Shown here in pieces: positions 53,391 to 63,056 of a stretch of DNA of 64,000 nt (its first letter is position 1; every line of letters begins with the position of its first letter). This DNA comes from Saccharomyces mikatae IFO 1815 (Eukaryota > Ascomycota > Saccharomycetes > Saccharomycetales > Saccharomycetaceae): positions 1,302,001 through 1,366,000 of the forward strand of contig NC_079259.1 of NCBI RefSeq assembly GCF_947241705.1, written 5' to 3'. The position numbers and the translations under genes are program-made. Below the pieces are notes generated by a model. That model was not told the origin of the DNA. It made no database searches and saw only the letters and a list, made by a program, of their open reading frames with translations.

Positions 53391-53946
53391 AGTTAAACTT
53401 GTGAAAAATCTCCGAATAGATTCTTGAAACAGTCGTAACTTCTACATTATCAAAGTTACTTCTAATTACGCTTAACCCAAGATGAGATGAGGTGGGTTTT
53501 GAAAAATTTTAGAAAAAGAAATGACTCGAGTATCACCGAAAAGGGGAAAGTATCCTGGTAATCTTTCAAATCCCGTATATACTAAGAGTAAGGTTTAGGG
53601 ATTAGTAATTTAGAGCACATGTATTAATGCCAGATACGGTACTGGAAATGACAACAGAATAGCTTCGTAACTCACAGTTAATACCGCATAATAGTGGTAA
53701 CAATAGATCAAAACGATCTCCACGCTTACCCGCGCGGTGATTTTTCTATAACGAAGGGGTTTTCATGAAGTAAAGAAGCAGCAAATAAATATACCGATTG
53801 ATTCTGAAAGTGTGAAGAAAGGGAATAGTAATAGCTGAAGCTGAACCCAAGCAAGCAAGCATTCCCTCCACTTCTTATCTAACGGGAGGCTAAAAATAAC
53901 TGAGTGGAGATTTAAAGAGTGTTTGTGCGGTATATTGATATGACAT
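53391..53946. promoter_or_regulatory. Divergent promoter RMT2 / PKH3
   Basis: 556 bp. CCGCGCGG-like GC-rich bases at about 53728-53740 stand out in AT-rich DNA. A very short upstream reading frame begins at 53940 just before the PKH3 ATG. No other gene was seen. Confidence 0.4.
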
Positions 53947-53957
53947 ATGACGTCTAG
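53940..53957 (+). other. Five-codon upstream reading frame overlapping the PKH3 start
   Basis: ATG ACA TAT GAC GTC TAG starts 7 bases before the PKH3 ATG in another frame and ends inside the PKH3 coding region. It acts on translation only if the mRNA starts upstream of 53940, which the sequence alone does not show. Confidence 0.45.
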
Positions 53958-56691
53958 GAAAAGGTCTCCGCACGATTTCATATTTAAAGAAGAACTGGGC
54001 CATGGCTCTTACTCCACTGTGTTTAAAGCTTTGGATAAAAAAAGCCCGAATAAAACCTACGCCATTAAAGTTTGTTCAAAGAAGCACATAATCAAAGAAG
54101 CTAAGGTGAAATATGTTACTATTGAAAAGAATACCATGAATTTGCTGGCGCAAAAGCATCATGCTGGCATAATCAAACTATATTACACTTTTCACGATGA
54201 GGAGAATCTTTATTTTGTTTTAGATTTTGCCCCAGGTGGAGAATTACTTTCCTTATTGCACAGAATGGGTACGTTTAATGACGTATGGACGCGCCACTTC
54301 ACCGTTCAATTAATCGACGCATTAGAATTTATTCATTCACACGGCATCATTCATAGAGATCTGAAGCCAGAGAATGTTCTTTTGGATAGAGACGGTAGAC
54401 TTATGATCACTGATTTTGGTGCCGCTGCCACCATAGACTCTGGTTTGAGCGATGATTCGACGAAATATAAATCTGATGACAACTGCCCAAATGACAATCA
54501 AAATTGCGCTTCTTTTGTGGGAACTGCTGAGTATGTTTCTCCAGAACTGCTTTTATATAATCAATGCGGTTATGGCTCAGATATATGGGCTTTAGGTTGT
54601 ATGATATTTCAGTTCGTTCAAGGACATCCGCCTTTTAGAGGGGAAAATGAGTTGAAAACCTTTGAAAAAATTGTAGCATTAGATTATCCATGGGGTCCCA
54701 ACAACCGCATCAATATTAGCGTGTCATCAGTGAATCCTCTAGTAATAAACTTGGTGCAAAAAATTTTGGTGGTAGGGGTCAATGAGAGAATTTCTCTCAA
54801 ACTGATAAAAAGACACTCATATTTTTCCAAGATAGACTGGAATGATAAAGCTAAGATATGGAGAGGTATTTGGCAAAATTCGCAAGGACAATCAATACCA
54901 CAGACTTCTGGGACGCTCCCTAATTCACCACAGAATATACTACCCTCTAGACAATTACATATAATTGATACCCCAGCACGAAGTATACAAATCACTAAAC
55001 AAAAACGTAAAAAACCAACGAAAATTTCCAACACTACTAGCAGCATCGTAGTATGGAGGAAAAGGCTTGGTATTTCAACAGGTAAAGATGATTTAGGTAC
55101 CGTCCCGTCCGCCGGTCCTACAATGATTACTGCTAGTGATAGCAACATATCAACTTCTACACGGGCACATTCTGCCCCGAATGTTAATTCGCCGCAAAAT
55201 TCACAATCTAATCAGGCCAAGCGAATGCAACCGGTCGTCCCAAATAGAATTCCTCCTAAAGTACCGGTAGTCAATGTTAACATGAGAAATATGTCAACTC
55301 CACCATCAAAATCTGCTAATCCGCCATCAAAACCTGTTAATCCGCCTTCGCGAACACCACCGATACCGCCACAGTTTTCATCAGCATCAGCATCAGCATC
55401 AGCATCAGTACCAGCATCAGCAGCTCTATTAGAATCATCAATAGAGACACAGCACCAGGATGCAATGCAAACGCTGGATGGAAACAGTAATACTGATATC
55501 CATATCTTGAAACAAGACTATGTCTTTATTTATGGAATTCCGTATGAGCATGAAGGACCTGCCATGTCCTTGAACAGCTACAATAAGATTGATAATGACT
55601 TAATAACATCACTAGTTTCTCAACATAAGGAGGAACTAAAGATTTCTGAGCTGTTTTTACAGCTATTAACTCTAAAAAAAAATGGAATGCTAAGTTACAA
55701 AAATACAGACATGGAAGAAAATGAAAGTCGACAAAATGAAGAACACCAAATGGCTAATATAGAAGATACAGACTTGTCTATGTACGATTTTGAATTCAAC
55801 GAATTGACAAGAAAAGGATTCTTAATCCTAGAGAAATACAAAAAAAAGTTATGGTTTATCTCACTACCATCATATTCATTGTTATCTAAAATACCATTTA
55901 ATGCTGTTAAATCTTTGACAGTAAACAACAACGAAAATTGGGTAGATTGCTTTTTCAGAGCAAGACAACTCCTAGAGGAAAAGCAAATTCTTGATAGAAT
56001 CAGTAATGTTTCCTTTGATAGCAAAGTATCTACTGAAACATCATCATCCCCATCCATCTCAAGAAAAGAACATACAGCTAGTATAGGTAATATTGTAGCG
56101 CCACCCAATCACAATTCAAAACACGAGATCCAGAATAATGTATCGCAAAATAAGAATATCGGGGAAGAAATACCTTTTCACATACCTAATAGTGTTAAAA
56201 ACAAGCCTACTGCAAATTCTGCTCCTTCCTTCAAACAACCTAGGGTTTTGTCAGGCAATAACTTAAGTAGAACTTCAAAAAAAACGAATGGAGGGGTACC
56301 AAATAGTGCTCCTGCTGTCAATACGTTTAATAATAGTACCGTGCCAGTTCCCAACCATCGGCCTTCTGCTAATCTAACAAACAACAAACATAATCTTGCA
56401 ACATCGAAGAAGCAGAGTCCATCCACGTTCTCTACTTTATCTCCTACAACCAAGTCTCAAATCAAAACAACGGGATATCGACAATCTACACCATCGCCAC
56501 CACTTCCACCTATGGAATTTACAGCTATGAGAGAGAAATATTGTGCACCTTCTAACATGGTGATTAGTAGCAGCAGATATGAGGTGTTGCATACCCTCAA
56601 TAACAGCCAGACAAATTTTGATAGGGAGATCGCTAGCAGAGGTGCCTCAGCTGCATTTAGAAGTTTACAAAAGAGTAAAAAGAAAAAATAG
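53947..56691 (+). CDS. PKH3: Pkh3, PDK1-like protein kinase
   Basis: AGC-family kinase related to Pkh1/Pkh2 (PDK1), found as a multicopy suppressor in the cell-integrity pathway. 914 aa (898 recalled for S. cerevisiae). The kinase domain spans about residues 11-294: glycine loop GHGSYS (18-23), Lys41 in YAIKV, HRDLKPEN (136-143), DFG (156-158) and the activation segment SFVGTAEYVSPE. The long low-complexity tail contains a PPSKPxNPPS repeat and a Ser-Ala repeat (SASASAS, near residues 477-490). A conserved C-terminal segment near 510-690, including FIYGIPYEHEGPAMS and KKLWFISLPSY, is PH-like, as expected for the family. The start codon has a poor context and is preceded by an overlapping upstream ATG. 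Confidence 0.95.
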   Translation: MTSRKRSPHDFIFKEELGHGSYSTVFKALDKKSPNKTYAIKVCSKKHIIKEAKVKYVTIEKNTMNLLAQKHHAGIIKLYYTFHDEENLYFVLDFAPGGELLSLLHRMGTFNDVWTRHFTVQLIDALEFIHSHGIIHRDLKPENVLLDRDGRLMITDFGAAATIDSGLSDDSTKYKSDDNCPNDNQNCASFVGTAEYVSPELLLYNQCGYGSDIWALGCMIFQFVQGHPPFRGENELKTFEKIVALDYPWGPNNRINISVSSVNPLVINLVQKILVVGVNERISLKLIKRHSYFSKIDWNDKAKIWRGIWQNSQGQSIPQTSGTLPNSPQNILPSRQLHIIDTPARSIQITKQKRKKPTKISNTTSSIVVWRKRLGISTGKDDLGTVPSAGPTMITASDSNISTSTRAHSAPNVNSPQNSQSNQAKRMQPVVPNRIPPKVPVVNVNMRNMSTPPSKSANPPSKPVNPPSRTPPIPPQFSSASASASASVPASAALLESSIETQHQDAMQTLDGNSNTDIHILKQDYVFIYGIPYEHEGPAMSLNSYNKIDNDLITSLVSQHKEELKISELFLQLLTLKKNGMLSYKNTDMEENESRQNEEHQMANIEDTDLSMYDFEFNELTRKGFLILEKYKKKLWFISLPSYSLLSKIPFNAVKSLTVNNNENWVDCFFRARQLLEEKQILDRISNVSFDSKVSTETSSSPSISRKEHTASIGNIVAPPNHNSKHEIQNNVSQNKNIGEEIPFHIPNSVKNKPTANSAPSFKQPRVLSGNNLSRTSKKTNGGVPNSAPAVNTFNNSTVPVPNHRPSANLTNNKHNLATSKKQSPSTFSTLSPTTKSQIKTTGYRQSTPSPPLPPMEFTAMREKYCAPSNMVISSSRYEVLHTLNNSQTNFDREIASRGASAAFRSLQKSKKKK
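55378..55407 (+). repeat. TCAGCA hexanucleotide repeat in PKH3
   Basis: About five tandem TCAGCA units encoding Ser-Ala, in the disordered tail between the kinase and the C-terminal domain. It likely accounts for part of the length difference from other species. Confidence 0.75.
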
Positions 56692-56895
56692 TATGTTCGA
56701 TGTTGGTTCAGAATTTCTTCACTTTGTACCGAAAAATGTGTCCTAGTTGTTGATGGATTAAAATTCAACTTATATATTACTTCCAAACTCATGTAGCATT
56801 ACGATTTGTATCATTTATATACCCAGAGTGTCTATATTTTACATATATTTATTATATTTGTAAATGAAGCATTTCAATATGGTAACTTTGCCCTT

Positions 56896-57570
56896 CTAAG
56901 CTATAAATGCCAAAACTAATAAAATTATCAAGACAACAATGAGTAGTCCTATACAACAATCGTCATATTTTTCTTTATTTTTTTCGTAGACCCATTCTAA
57001 TTGTCTACGGCCTCTAGCTAATTTATTCACAACAGTGTCCATACCTTCATCCATATTGTCCAATAATTGTCCCTGATTTTCCAACTCATCCCCCATTGTT
57101 TGAGCTTGCATATGTAAATTCTGCATTGTCTTATGGATACCATCTAAATGGACATCTTGCTCCTTTAACATTTGTTCTTGAAATGGGTTAGACATACCAC
57201 CGTCATTATTTTCAGCCCTACCGTTCGATACGGTTGAATTTTCTACTGTCTCTTCTAGAGAAATAGTTGTTTGTTTAGATTCTTGTATCCTTCGATCAAA
57301 ACGCAACTTTAAAGCGTCAAGCTGTTGCTTTATATCTTTCACTTGGGCTTCTCTATCATTTACATCATCATTTTCATCCCTTTTCATTACAATTATACTT
57401 CTATCCAAATCCACTATCGTTTCCTCAACATCCTTTAGGATATCTTGTATTTCATCTTCTTGGTCGTCGTCACCAGCAGTACTATGACGGGTTATGTAAT
57501 TATTTATGCGATTCAATTGCTCTTTGGTGTCTTTAACAACCTGTTGAAATGGATCTTCACTGTTGTCCAT
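56896..57570 (-). CDS. TLG1: Tlg1, t-SNARE of the trans-Golgi/endosome
   Basis: Qc-type SNARE needed for retrieval from endosomes to the trans-Golgi network, working with Tlg2, Vti1 and Snc1/Tlg1 partners. 224 aa, the S. cerevisiae length. The N-terminal three-helix region is at about residues 1-110. The SNARE motif at about 130-195 ([20 protein letters not shown] ... [13 protein letters not shown]) has a Gln at the zero layer, and a C-terminal anchor spans about 204-223 ([19 protein letters not shown]). Cysteines beside the anchor fit the known palmitoylation that protects it from Tul1. Convergent with PKH3. Confidence 0.97.
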   Translation of the reverse strand: MDNSEDPFQQVVKDTKEQLNRINNYITRHSTAGDDDQEDEIQDILKDVEETIVDLDRSIIVMKRDENDDVNDREAQVKDIKQQLDALKLRFDRRIQESKQTTISLEETVENSTVSNGRAENNDGGMSNPFQEQMLKEQDVHLDGIHKTMQNLHMQAQTMGDELENQGQLLDNMDEGMDTVVNKLARGRRQLEWVYEKNKEKYDDCCIGLLIVVLIILLVLAFIA

Positions 57571-57884
57571 TTTATAAATCTGGGGTCGTCGTAATATAGT
57601 CTTCTAGTTGAATGCCTTTCACGGCTTGGCTTCAATTTATAAAGAAAAAAGAAAAATAAGTAACAATAAATCCCGCTAGAAAGGCAATGAATAGCTTATT
57701 TAAATGTACTTTCAGCGATATGTCTGCTGCTGCTTCTTTCTTCCAATGTTTACTGTTGTATAAAGTTGTTTTCGAGTATCTTGTGGACAATAAAAATCGC
57801 TAAAAAAAGTAAAGTAAGTGGTGATTCAAACAAAAAAAGCTTTGTGATAAACCAATTCACAAGAGTATTATAGTAGCCTCTGCA
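57571..57884. promoter_or_regulatory. Divergent promoter TLG1 / SDC1
   Basis: 314 bp, AT-rich with A-runs near both starts. No site is called. Confidence 0.35.
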
Positions 57885-58412
57885 ATGAACGAAAATTGCG
57901 ATAGTTCTCAATATAATGAAACTACGATTCCTATGGTAAAGGATACCTCAAGTAACAATGATATTCAAGTAGAACAAAATCAAAGTGCAGAGAGTAAAGG
58001 TCACAATAATCATGATAGTGGACCTTTCGATATAAATAGTAATCACAGTGACAAATCTGGACATTTAGAAATGGGAAGTACATCATCATCTGCAGCAATG
58101 GATTTGAAAAACGTCAAGAGTATTGGACAAAGTATAAAACTAGAAGAAGCAATCGACACAAATTCAATCATTGAAGAGTCAACAGAATCAAAAATATCGA
58201 ACTTAGAAAATATTAACCTTGCAGCCACAGTAGGTGGTTCACAAACTAGAAAATATCTGAATGCCAATGTGACGCCGCATCTTTTAGCCGGTATGAGGCT
58301 CATAGCCGTGCAACAACCAGAAGATCCCTTACGTGTTTTAGGTGAATATTTGATTGAGCAAAGCGACATACTGAAAAGTGCAAAAAAAAATGAGAGTAAT
58401 GCTAGTGTATGA
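57885..58412 (+). CDS. SDC1: Sdc1, COMPASS subunit (Dpy-30 homologue)
   Basis: Subunit of the Set1/COMPASS H3K4 methyltransferase. It binds Bre2 through a dimeric helical bundle. 175 aa, the S. cerevisiae length. The N-terminal 120 residues are polar and disordered. The Dpy-30 motif covers about residues 121-164 (TRKYLNANVTPHLLAGM ... EDPLRVLGEYLIEQ). With DOT1 and ADA2, this window thus carries components of three histone-modifying systems. Convergent with UGO1, with 165 bp between stops. Confidence 0.96.
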   Translation: MNENCDSSQYNETTIPMVKDTSSNNDIQVEQNQSAESKGHNNHDSGPFDINSNHSDKSGHLEMGSTSSSAAMDLKNVKSIGQSIKLEEAIDTNSIIEESTESKISNLENINLAATVGGSQTRKYLNANVTPHLLAGMRLIAVQQPEDPLRVLGEYLIEQSDILKSAKKNESNASV

Positions 58413-58577
58413 ACACAAAACTTATATAGGTATACACGAGTATTTATTTTTCCTATATTGTTTAACCTTTGGATATAGACAAGTAGTGGAGGTATATTAA
58501 ACACAAAATTATGGGAAGGACTATTCGAGCACCACAGATATACGCAAAAGAACATTATGGTAACACCAAATGCAAAT

Positions 58578-60080
58578 TCAGAACTTCTCTTGTTCCATGT
58601 CGATATCGACTTTGTTCATCATTTGTAACCCATATCCGCAAATTAAACTAATTACACCAACCTTCCAACCGTTCCAGAGTTGGCGCCTATTTGTTTCAGA
58701 ATTGTTTCTTATTATATCCCATATACCGTTATATTTTTTTGGTTTTACTATCAATTCAGTGGAATCTACTTTGAATAATAATCGTTGATCGTTCAGTAAG
58801 TAGTTTAATTGACAGCGACGTAATAGATTTTCCACCGGAAGTTTAATGAACAGTTCAAGGGATTTAGAAAAAAACTTCATTGTATTATATGTGACAGTTT
58901 GAGAATACTTTTCGATATGGAATTGGTTGTAAATAACTAAGTCAAATAATTTGTTGAAAAAGCTATTATTGACAGATTGAAGAACTGTTAAGCACCACAT
59001 ATCTAAAGGAATTGAAACACCGTTCCTACGCCATGACCAGCATCTGATCAACTGTCTCAAGCTTCTAGGATTCGTAATTTTACTCTTTGCCTTGGAATTC
59101 TTCTTTCTTTTAAATGATGTAACTATCAATCTTGTTCTTATCAAATCCACCGGTAGCAGTATGATACCTGTAAATACCCCTGCACTCAGGGCTAGCAAGA
59201 AAGATTTAGAGATATCGGAAGAGTTGATCACCTCCATAAAGTAAGGGTCAGGAACACCCAAAAAGGACGAAAGTAAGCCTGTGAACCAGGTATCAATACT
59301 TAGAGAAAGGAAATTGTAAATGAATGTTGTATTGTTGGCTTTCCATAAACCACGAATCCCTTCCTGGTCAAATAGGGCGTTGATTACGTCAATTGTATGT
59401 AGGGACTGAGGTGTGATAATCAAAGAACTATCAGTGACTTCAGGATGCGAGCGGTCAGTTTCTTCAACAGTAGTAGGCTCAGTGGAATTTGCTTCCGCCA
59501 TCTTTCTTTCTATAGGAAAGAAATCGATTTCTTCCTCATCGTAACCATAATCTTCTTCTCCTTCCACTGCAACACCTCGTTCCTCATCCCGCAAGATTAT
59601 TGGTGGTGAAGGTTTGCTATTGTCAACTGCAGGTTTAGATATTTGAAACTCGCCCACTTGAGTAAGTAATCTCGCTACATCAAAGGGTTGTTGGATGAGT
59701 AATTGAAAGTACTTTTTGAGAAACATATCCAGTAGCTGTTCAAATATTTTTCGCCATTTCTGAAGATTAATCAATTCCACCCATTCAAAATTATTCAAAC
59801 CAGTTATTTCCCCGTTACTTCCTTTAAGTGGAAGTCCATCGTTTATTGAATTTGACAATTTGTTTATTGGCGATCTTTTAAACAATGCATTAGCCATTCT
59901 CTTTGTAGTGGGAGATGAGTTGATGACATTTAGTTTAGAAGCAATGGTGTACCCATGCGGATCTACTACACCTTCATCAGGCTTGAAAACAGCGCTGTAC
60001 CCAGCATTGAATGAATCAGGATCATAATAAGGCCGTATCTGCACCCTTGATGTTGCCTCCGTAGCACTATTATTATTCAT
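58578..60080 (-). CDS. UGO1: Ugo1, mitochondrial outer-membrane fusion protein
   Basis: Outer-membrane protein that links Fzo1 and Mgm1 during mitochondrial fusion. It is a divergent relative of the mitochondrial carrier family. 500 aa (502 in S. cerevisiae). It shows degenerate carrier features: LFDQEGIRGLWKANNTTF is a recognisable end of a carrier repeat, followed by a hydrophobic segment, then SKSFLLALSAGVFTGIILLPVDLIRTRLI with the P-x-D/E-x-x-R/K-type carrier motif (PVDLIRTR). The C-terminal GWKVGVISLICGYGLQMM is also carrier-like. An acidic DYGYDEEEIDFFPIE stretch lies in the N-terminal cytosolic half. Confidence 0.95.
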   Translation of the reverse strand: MNNNSATEATSRVQIRPYYDPDSFNAGYSAVFKPDEGVVDPHGYTIASKLNVINSSPTTKRMANALFKRSPINKLSNSINDGLPLKGSNGEITGLNNFEWVELINLQKWRKIFEQLLDMFLKKYFQLLIQQPFDVARLLTQVGEFQISKPAVDNSKPSPPIILRDEERGVAVEGEEDYGYDEEEIDFFPIERKMAEANSTEPTTVEETDRSHPEVTDSSLIITPQSLHTIDVINALFDQEGIRGLWKANNTTFIYNFLSLSIDTWFTGLLSSFLGVPDPYFMEVINSSDISKSFLLALSAGVFTGIILLPVDLIRTRLIVTSFKRKKNSKAKSKITNPRSLRQLIRCWSWRRNGVSIPLDMWCLTVLQSVNNSFFNKLFDLVIYNQFHIEKYSQTVTYNTMKFFSKSLELFIKLPVENLLRRCQLNYLLNDQRLLFKVDSTELIVKPKKYNGIWDIIRNNSETNRRQLWNGWKVGVISLICGYGLQMMNKVDIDMEQEKF

Positions 60081-60654
60081 ATGTGACTTGATTTGAACCT
60101 ATGATACTTGACAAAGAATTCAAAAGAAAACTAATAAAAAGGAACTACACAATCTTCCTTTCTTGATAACATTGTCATTTTAAAAATATAAGTAATAAGG
60201 GCATTAAATGCCATTCACATATCAAAGCTCTACTGTTCCGTTCCACCTTGCTTTTTCTAGTTTGAACCATATTAGATGACTACCTTAAACATCCATACCT
60301 TTTTACATCCACACATATATATATATATTTTTTTTCTGGAGATTAGCCCTTTCCTTTATGTAAAAAGTTCCCTCCAAAAAACTGTCGGTGGAGATTCTCA
60401 AGAGGAGAGAGACCGCTAGGTGGAGGTTCCTGTAAGCTGACACTGGCAACAGTTCGCGGATTATGGTACGTCCCTTCCTATTCTTGCATGATCCTGCCTA
60501 GACTACAGAGAGAATCCGCTGAAACTTTTACCTTTCCCCCCTCTGTCTATTATATCAAAAGTATCAGCATACACTTTTAATGGTTTGACCCTTAATGACG
60601 ATTATAGCATTCTTAGATAAGGAAAAGAGAATCGCACAAGAAATCAATATAACC
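60081..60654. promoter_or_regulatory. Divergent promoter UGO1 / RPL27B
   Basis: 574 bp. It holds the tandem Rap1-like sites listed separately, a TA repeat and T-run at about 60316-60337, and further T/C-rich sequence before RPL27B. No other gene was seen. Confidence 0.6.
60289..60316 (+). promoter_or_regulatory. Tandem Rap1-like sites of RPL27B
   Basis: ACATCCATACCT at 60289-60300 and ACATCCACACAT at 60305-60316 lie in the same orientation with 4 bp between them, about 340 bp upstream of the ATG and followed by a T-rich tract. This is the classic yeast ribosomal protein promoter layout. Confidence 0.88.
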
Positions 60655-61443
60655 ATGGCTAAATTTTTGAAAGCAGGCAAAGTTGGTACGTACATTTAAT
60701 ATAATAATTGCTCAAACTAAGATATCAAATAAAAGGGGACTTACAGGTGCGTAGAATGCGAGATTGTAGCATCCCAGGTTCAAACAATGCAGAAAGAAAT
60801 ACATAATTGTTCTATTATTGTGGGCGAAACCGTTTGTACTCATATATTGTAGAAAACAAAGAGGGATACCGATTTCATTACCGATCAACTTTATATGGAA
60901 GGCGCAAACAAAATGCATCTTTTTATTGTTGAATTGGTTAGAGAGGTAGATTATACACTTAACAATAAATTCAACAGAATATAATAATAAAAATTGCCAT
61001 CCTCTTTTATTTAAAATATTATCACTAATAAAAACCCCTACTAACAATTTTATGTTATTACAGCTGTCGTTGTTCGTGGTCGTTACGCTGGTAAGAAGGT
61101 TGTTATCGTCAAGCCACATGATGAGGGTTCCAAATCCCACCCATTCGGTCACGCTTTGGTGGCCGGTATTGAAAGATACCCATTAAAGGTCACCAAGAAG
61201 CACGGTGCCAAGAAGGTTGCTAAGAGAACTAAGATCAAGCCATTTATTAAGGTCGTTAACTACAATCATTTATTGCCAACCAGATACACTTTGGATGTCG
61301 AGGCTTTCAAGAGCGTTGTATCGACTGAAACTTTTGAACAACCATCCCAACGTGAAGAAGCCAAAAAGGTTGTAAAGAAGGCTTTTGAAGAAAGACACCA
61401 AGCTGGTAAAAACCAATGGTTCTTCTCCAAGTTGAGATTCTAA
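60655..61443 (+). CDS. RPL27B: Ribosomal protein eL27 (Rpl27B), two exons
   Basis: 60S subunit protein, 136 aa. Exon 1 is 60655-60685 ([10 protein letters not shown] plus the first base of an Ala codon) and exon 2 is 61064-61443 (from [14 protein letters not shown]). The KOW motif lies at the exon junction. The end [11 protein letters not shown] is diagnostic of eL27. Codon bias is high. snR13 follows about 360 bp downstream as a separate unit. Confidence 0.97.
60686..61063 (+). other. RPL27B intron
   Basis: 378 nt. The 5' splice site is GTACGT, the branch site TACTAAC is at 61039-61045, and the 3' splice site is TTACAG ending at 61063. No snoRNA was recognised inside. Confidence 0.95.
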
Positions 61444-61642
61444 GGGTCTTTTCCTTGTCCAAAATCTAACTTTTTTCTGTGTACTATTATTATTTCATAA
61501 TGCAGTTTATCCTTCACATAATTAAAAATTCATATTGTATAAACTAAAATCAACACTATCACTAGTATTAAGGTTGCCTATCTACTGTGTTAGTCATAAA
61601 AATGATGCACGATGGAGGTTTCCGGTTGGTTCTGAGCTATTG

Positions 61643-61650
61643 AGCCCTAA
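61643..61650 (+). promoter_or_regulatory. Tbf1-type site of snR13
   Basis: AGCCCTAA, a match to the ARCCCTAA element that Tbf1 binds at many yeast snoRNA promoters. It lies about 160 bp upstream of the snoRNA and 79 bp upstream of a TATAAAAG box at 61729-61736. Confidence 0.7.
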
Positions 61651-61806
61651 TAACTTTATTCGAGCATTACGTATGAAATGATATAGATATCTTATTTTTT
61701 ATTTTTATTTTTCTTCAATACCTTCACGTATAAAAGGGAACGACTTTGATGTATCCACATTATCAGTAGTTTTCTGTTGATAGCTGTTTCCACTTCCCAA
61801 AAGGTC

Positions 61807-61931
61807 AGGAAGTTTTTTCCTTTTTATATGATGAATATGAGTGCATTTGGCTCGAGTTGCTGTTTGGCTTTTGCCAAGTCAGTAACGGTGTGGAAAAACT
61901 CAAGCTACCTTTTTTTACTTTTATCTGACCT
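61807..61931 (+). ncRNA. snR13: C/D box snoRNA snR13
   Basis: S. cerevisiae has SNR13 (124 nt, guiding 2'-O-methylation of 25S rRNA at A2280/A2281) between RPL27B and TRS31, and this is the same interval. Seen: a C box ATGATGA at 61828-61834, a D box CTGA at 61925-61928, and about 90 nt between them. AAAGG at 61800-61804 can pair with CCTTT at 61929-61933 just outside the D box. Promoter elements (a Tbf1 site and TATA) lie upstream, indicating an independent RNA polymerase II gene. Both ends are approximate. I did not check rRNA pairing by computation. Confidence 0.82.
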
Positions 61932-62204
61932 TTCAACTTCCGTGTAGAAACTCTTAGTATCTTGTATTATCGTAGCGTTGCATATGTAGAGCATATATTC
62001 TATTCAAAATGCTAATGTGTGGCATTTTGCTTGCTTGTTTTTCTGATATCTTTTGTATACTATTTCGAAAAACTAAATTGACGAAATGTATGCTAAGCAG
62101 GAAGAAAATACCCACATTCTTAATTTGGCTACAAAGAGGACACGAAAAGCAGCAGAAACGACGGATACTATAGCATTCACTGTTCATAGTATTGAAGTAC
62201 CATC

Positions 62205-63056
62205 ATGTCTCAAAGAATTATCCTACCAAGTGCATCAGATCAGCAATTCGAGGGTAATTCTGATGGGTATGAATATACTGCCGGGCCTAAGCAGGCGATA
62301 ACAAGCGAAGCTTTCACAGCTTACGTGTCCTCCGGAATATACTCGAAGCCTCTTCTTTTTAAAAGACAAGAAATTTCTTTATCAGCAATGGCTTTCCTTT
62401 TCCAGGAAATGATTGCACAACTGCACAGAACGTGCAAAACAACGGACGATTTTGAAACTAAATTAAATGATTATGGCCACAACATTGGAATTCGCCTTCT
62501 AGAATTGTTGAACTTTAGGGCTTCTGTATCTCCAGGCTCTCTTCCCAGGACCTCTACATTCCTTTCACAAAACGATTCTCCTTCAAAGTTGTTAAATGCA
62601 TCGAATTCATCGAGTTTATTGTCCAACTCTAATCCAACAGCTTCAGCTTCTGCCAATGAACGACTCCAAGAAAGGCAAACAGAGTCCTTGTCCAGCTATA
62701 TTACAAAGATGAGGCGCCGTGATCTAAAAATCCTTGATATACTACAATTCATTCATGGTACCTTATGGTCATACCTCTTCAATCACGTAAGTGATGACTT
62801 AGTCAAGTCTTCAGAGCGTGATAACGAATATATGATAGTCGATAACTTCCCTACTTTGTCCCAATTTATCCCGGGTGAGAACGTTTCTTGTGAGTATTTC
62901 GTTTGTGGTATAATCAAAGGATTTCTTTTCAATGCTGGATTCCCATGTGGCGTGACAGCACATCGTATGCCTCAAGGCGGACATACCCAACGAACTGTTT
63001 ATTTGATTCAATTCGATAGGCAAGTACTTGAACGGGAAGGTTTGAGATTTGCTTAA
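62205..63056 (+). CDS. TRS31: Trs31, TRAPP complex core subunit (Bet3/TRAPPC5 family)
   Basis: Core subunit of the TRAPP complexes that act as guanine nucleotide exchange factors for Ypt1 (TRAPPII for Ypt31/32) in ER-Golgi and Golgi traffic. 283 aa, the S. cerevisiae length. The alpha/beta Bet3-like fold is interrupted by a fungal Ser/Asn-rich insert at about residues 105-160. Family features include MAFLFQEMIAQLHR, YGHNIGIRLLELL, LDILQFIHGTLWSYLFN and the C-terminal CEYFVCGIIKGFLFNAGFPC followed by TVYLIQFD. Convergent with PRP3. Confidence 0.97.
   Translation: MSQRIILPSASDQQFEGNSDGYEYTAGPKQAITSEAFTAYVSSGIYSKPLLFKRQEISLSAMAFLFQEMIAQLHRTCKTTDDFETKLNDYGHNIGIRLLELLNFRASVSPGSLPRTSTFLSQNDSPSKLLNASNSSSLLSNSNPTASASANERLQERQTESLSSYITKMRRRDLKILDILQFIHGTLWSYLFNHVSDDLVKSSERDNEYMIVDNFPTLSQFIPGENVSCEYFVCGIIKGFLFNAGFPCGVTAHRMPQGGHTQRTVYLIQFDRQVLEREGLRFA

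Noticed and set aside
60712-61152. 146-codon minus-strand frame over the RPL27B intron
   Set aside because: It overlaps the intron and exon 2 of a certain ribosomal protein gene on the other strand.
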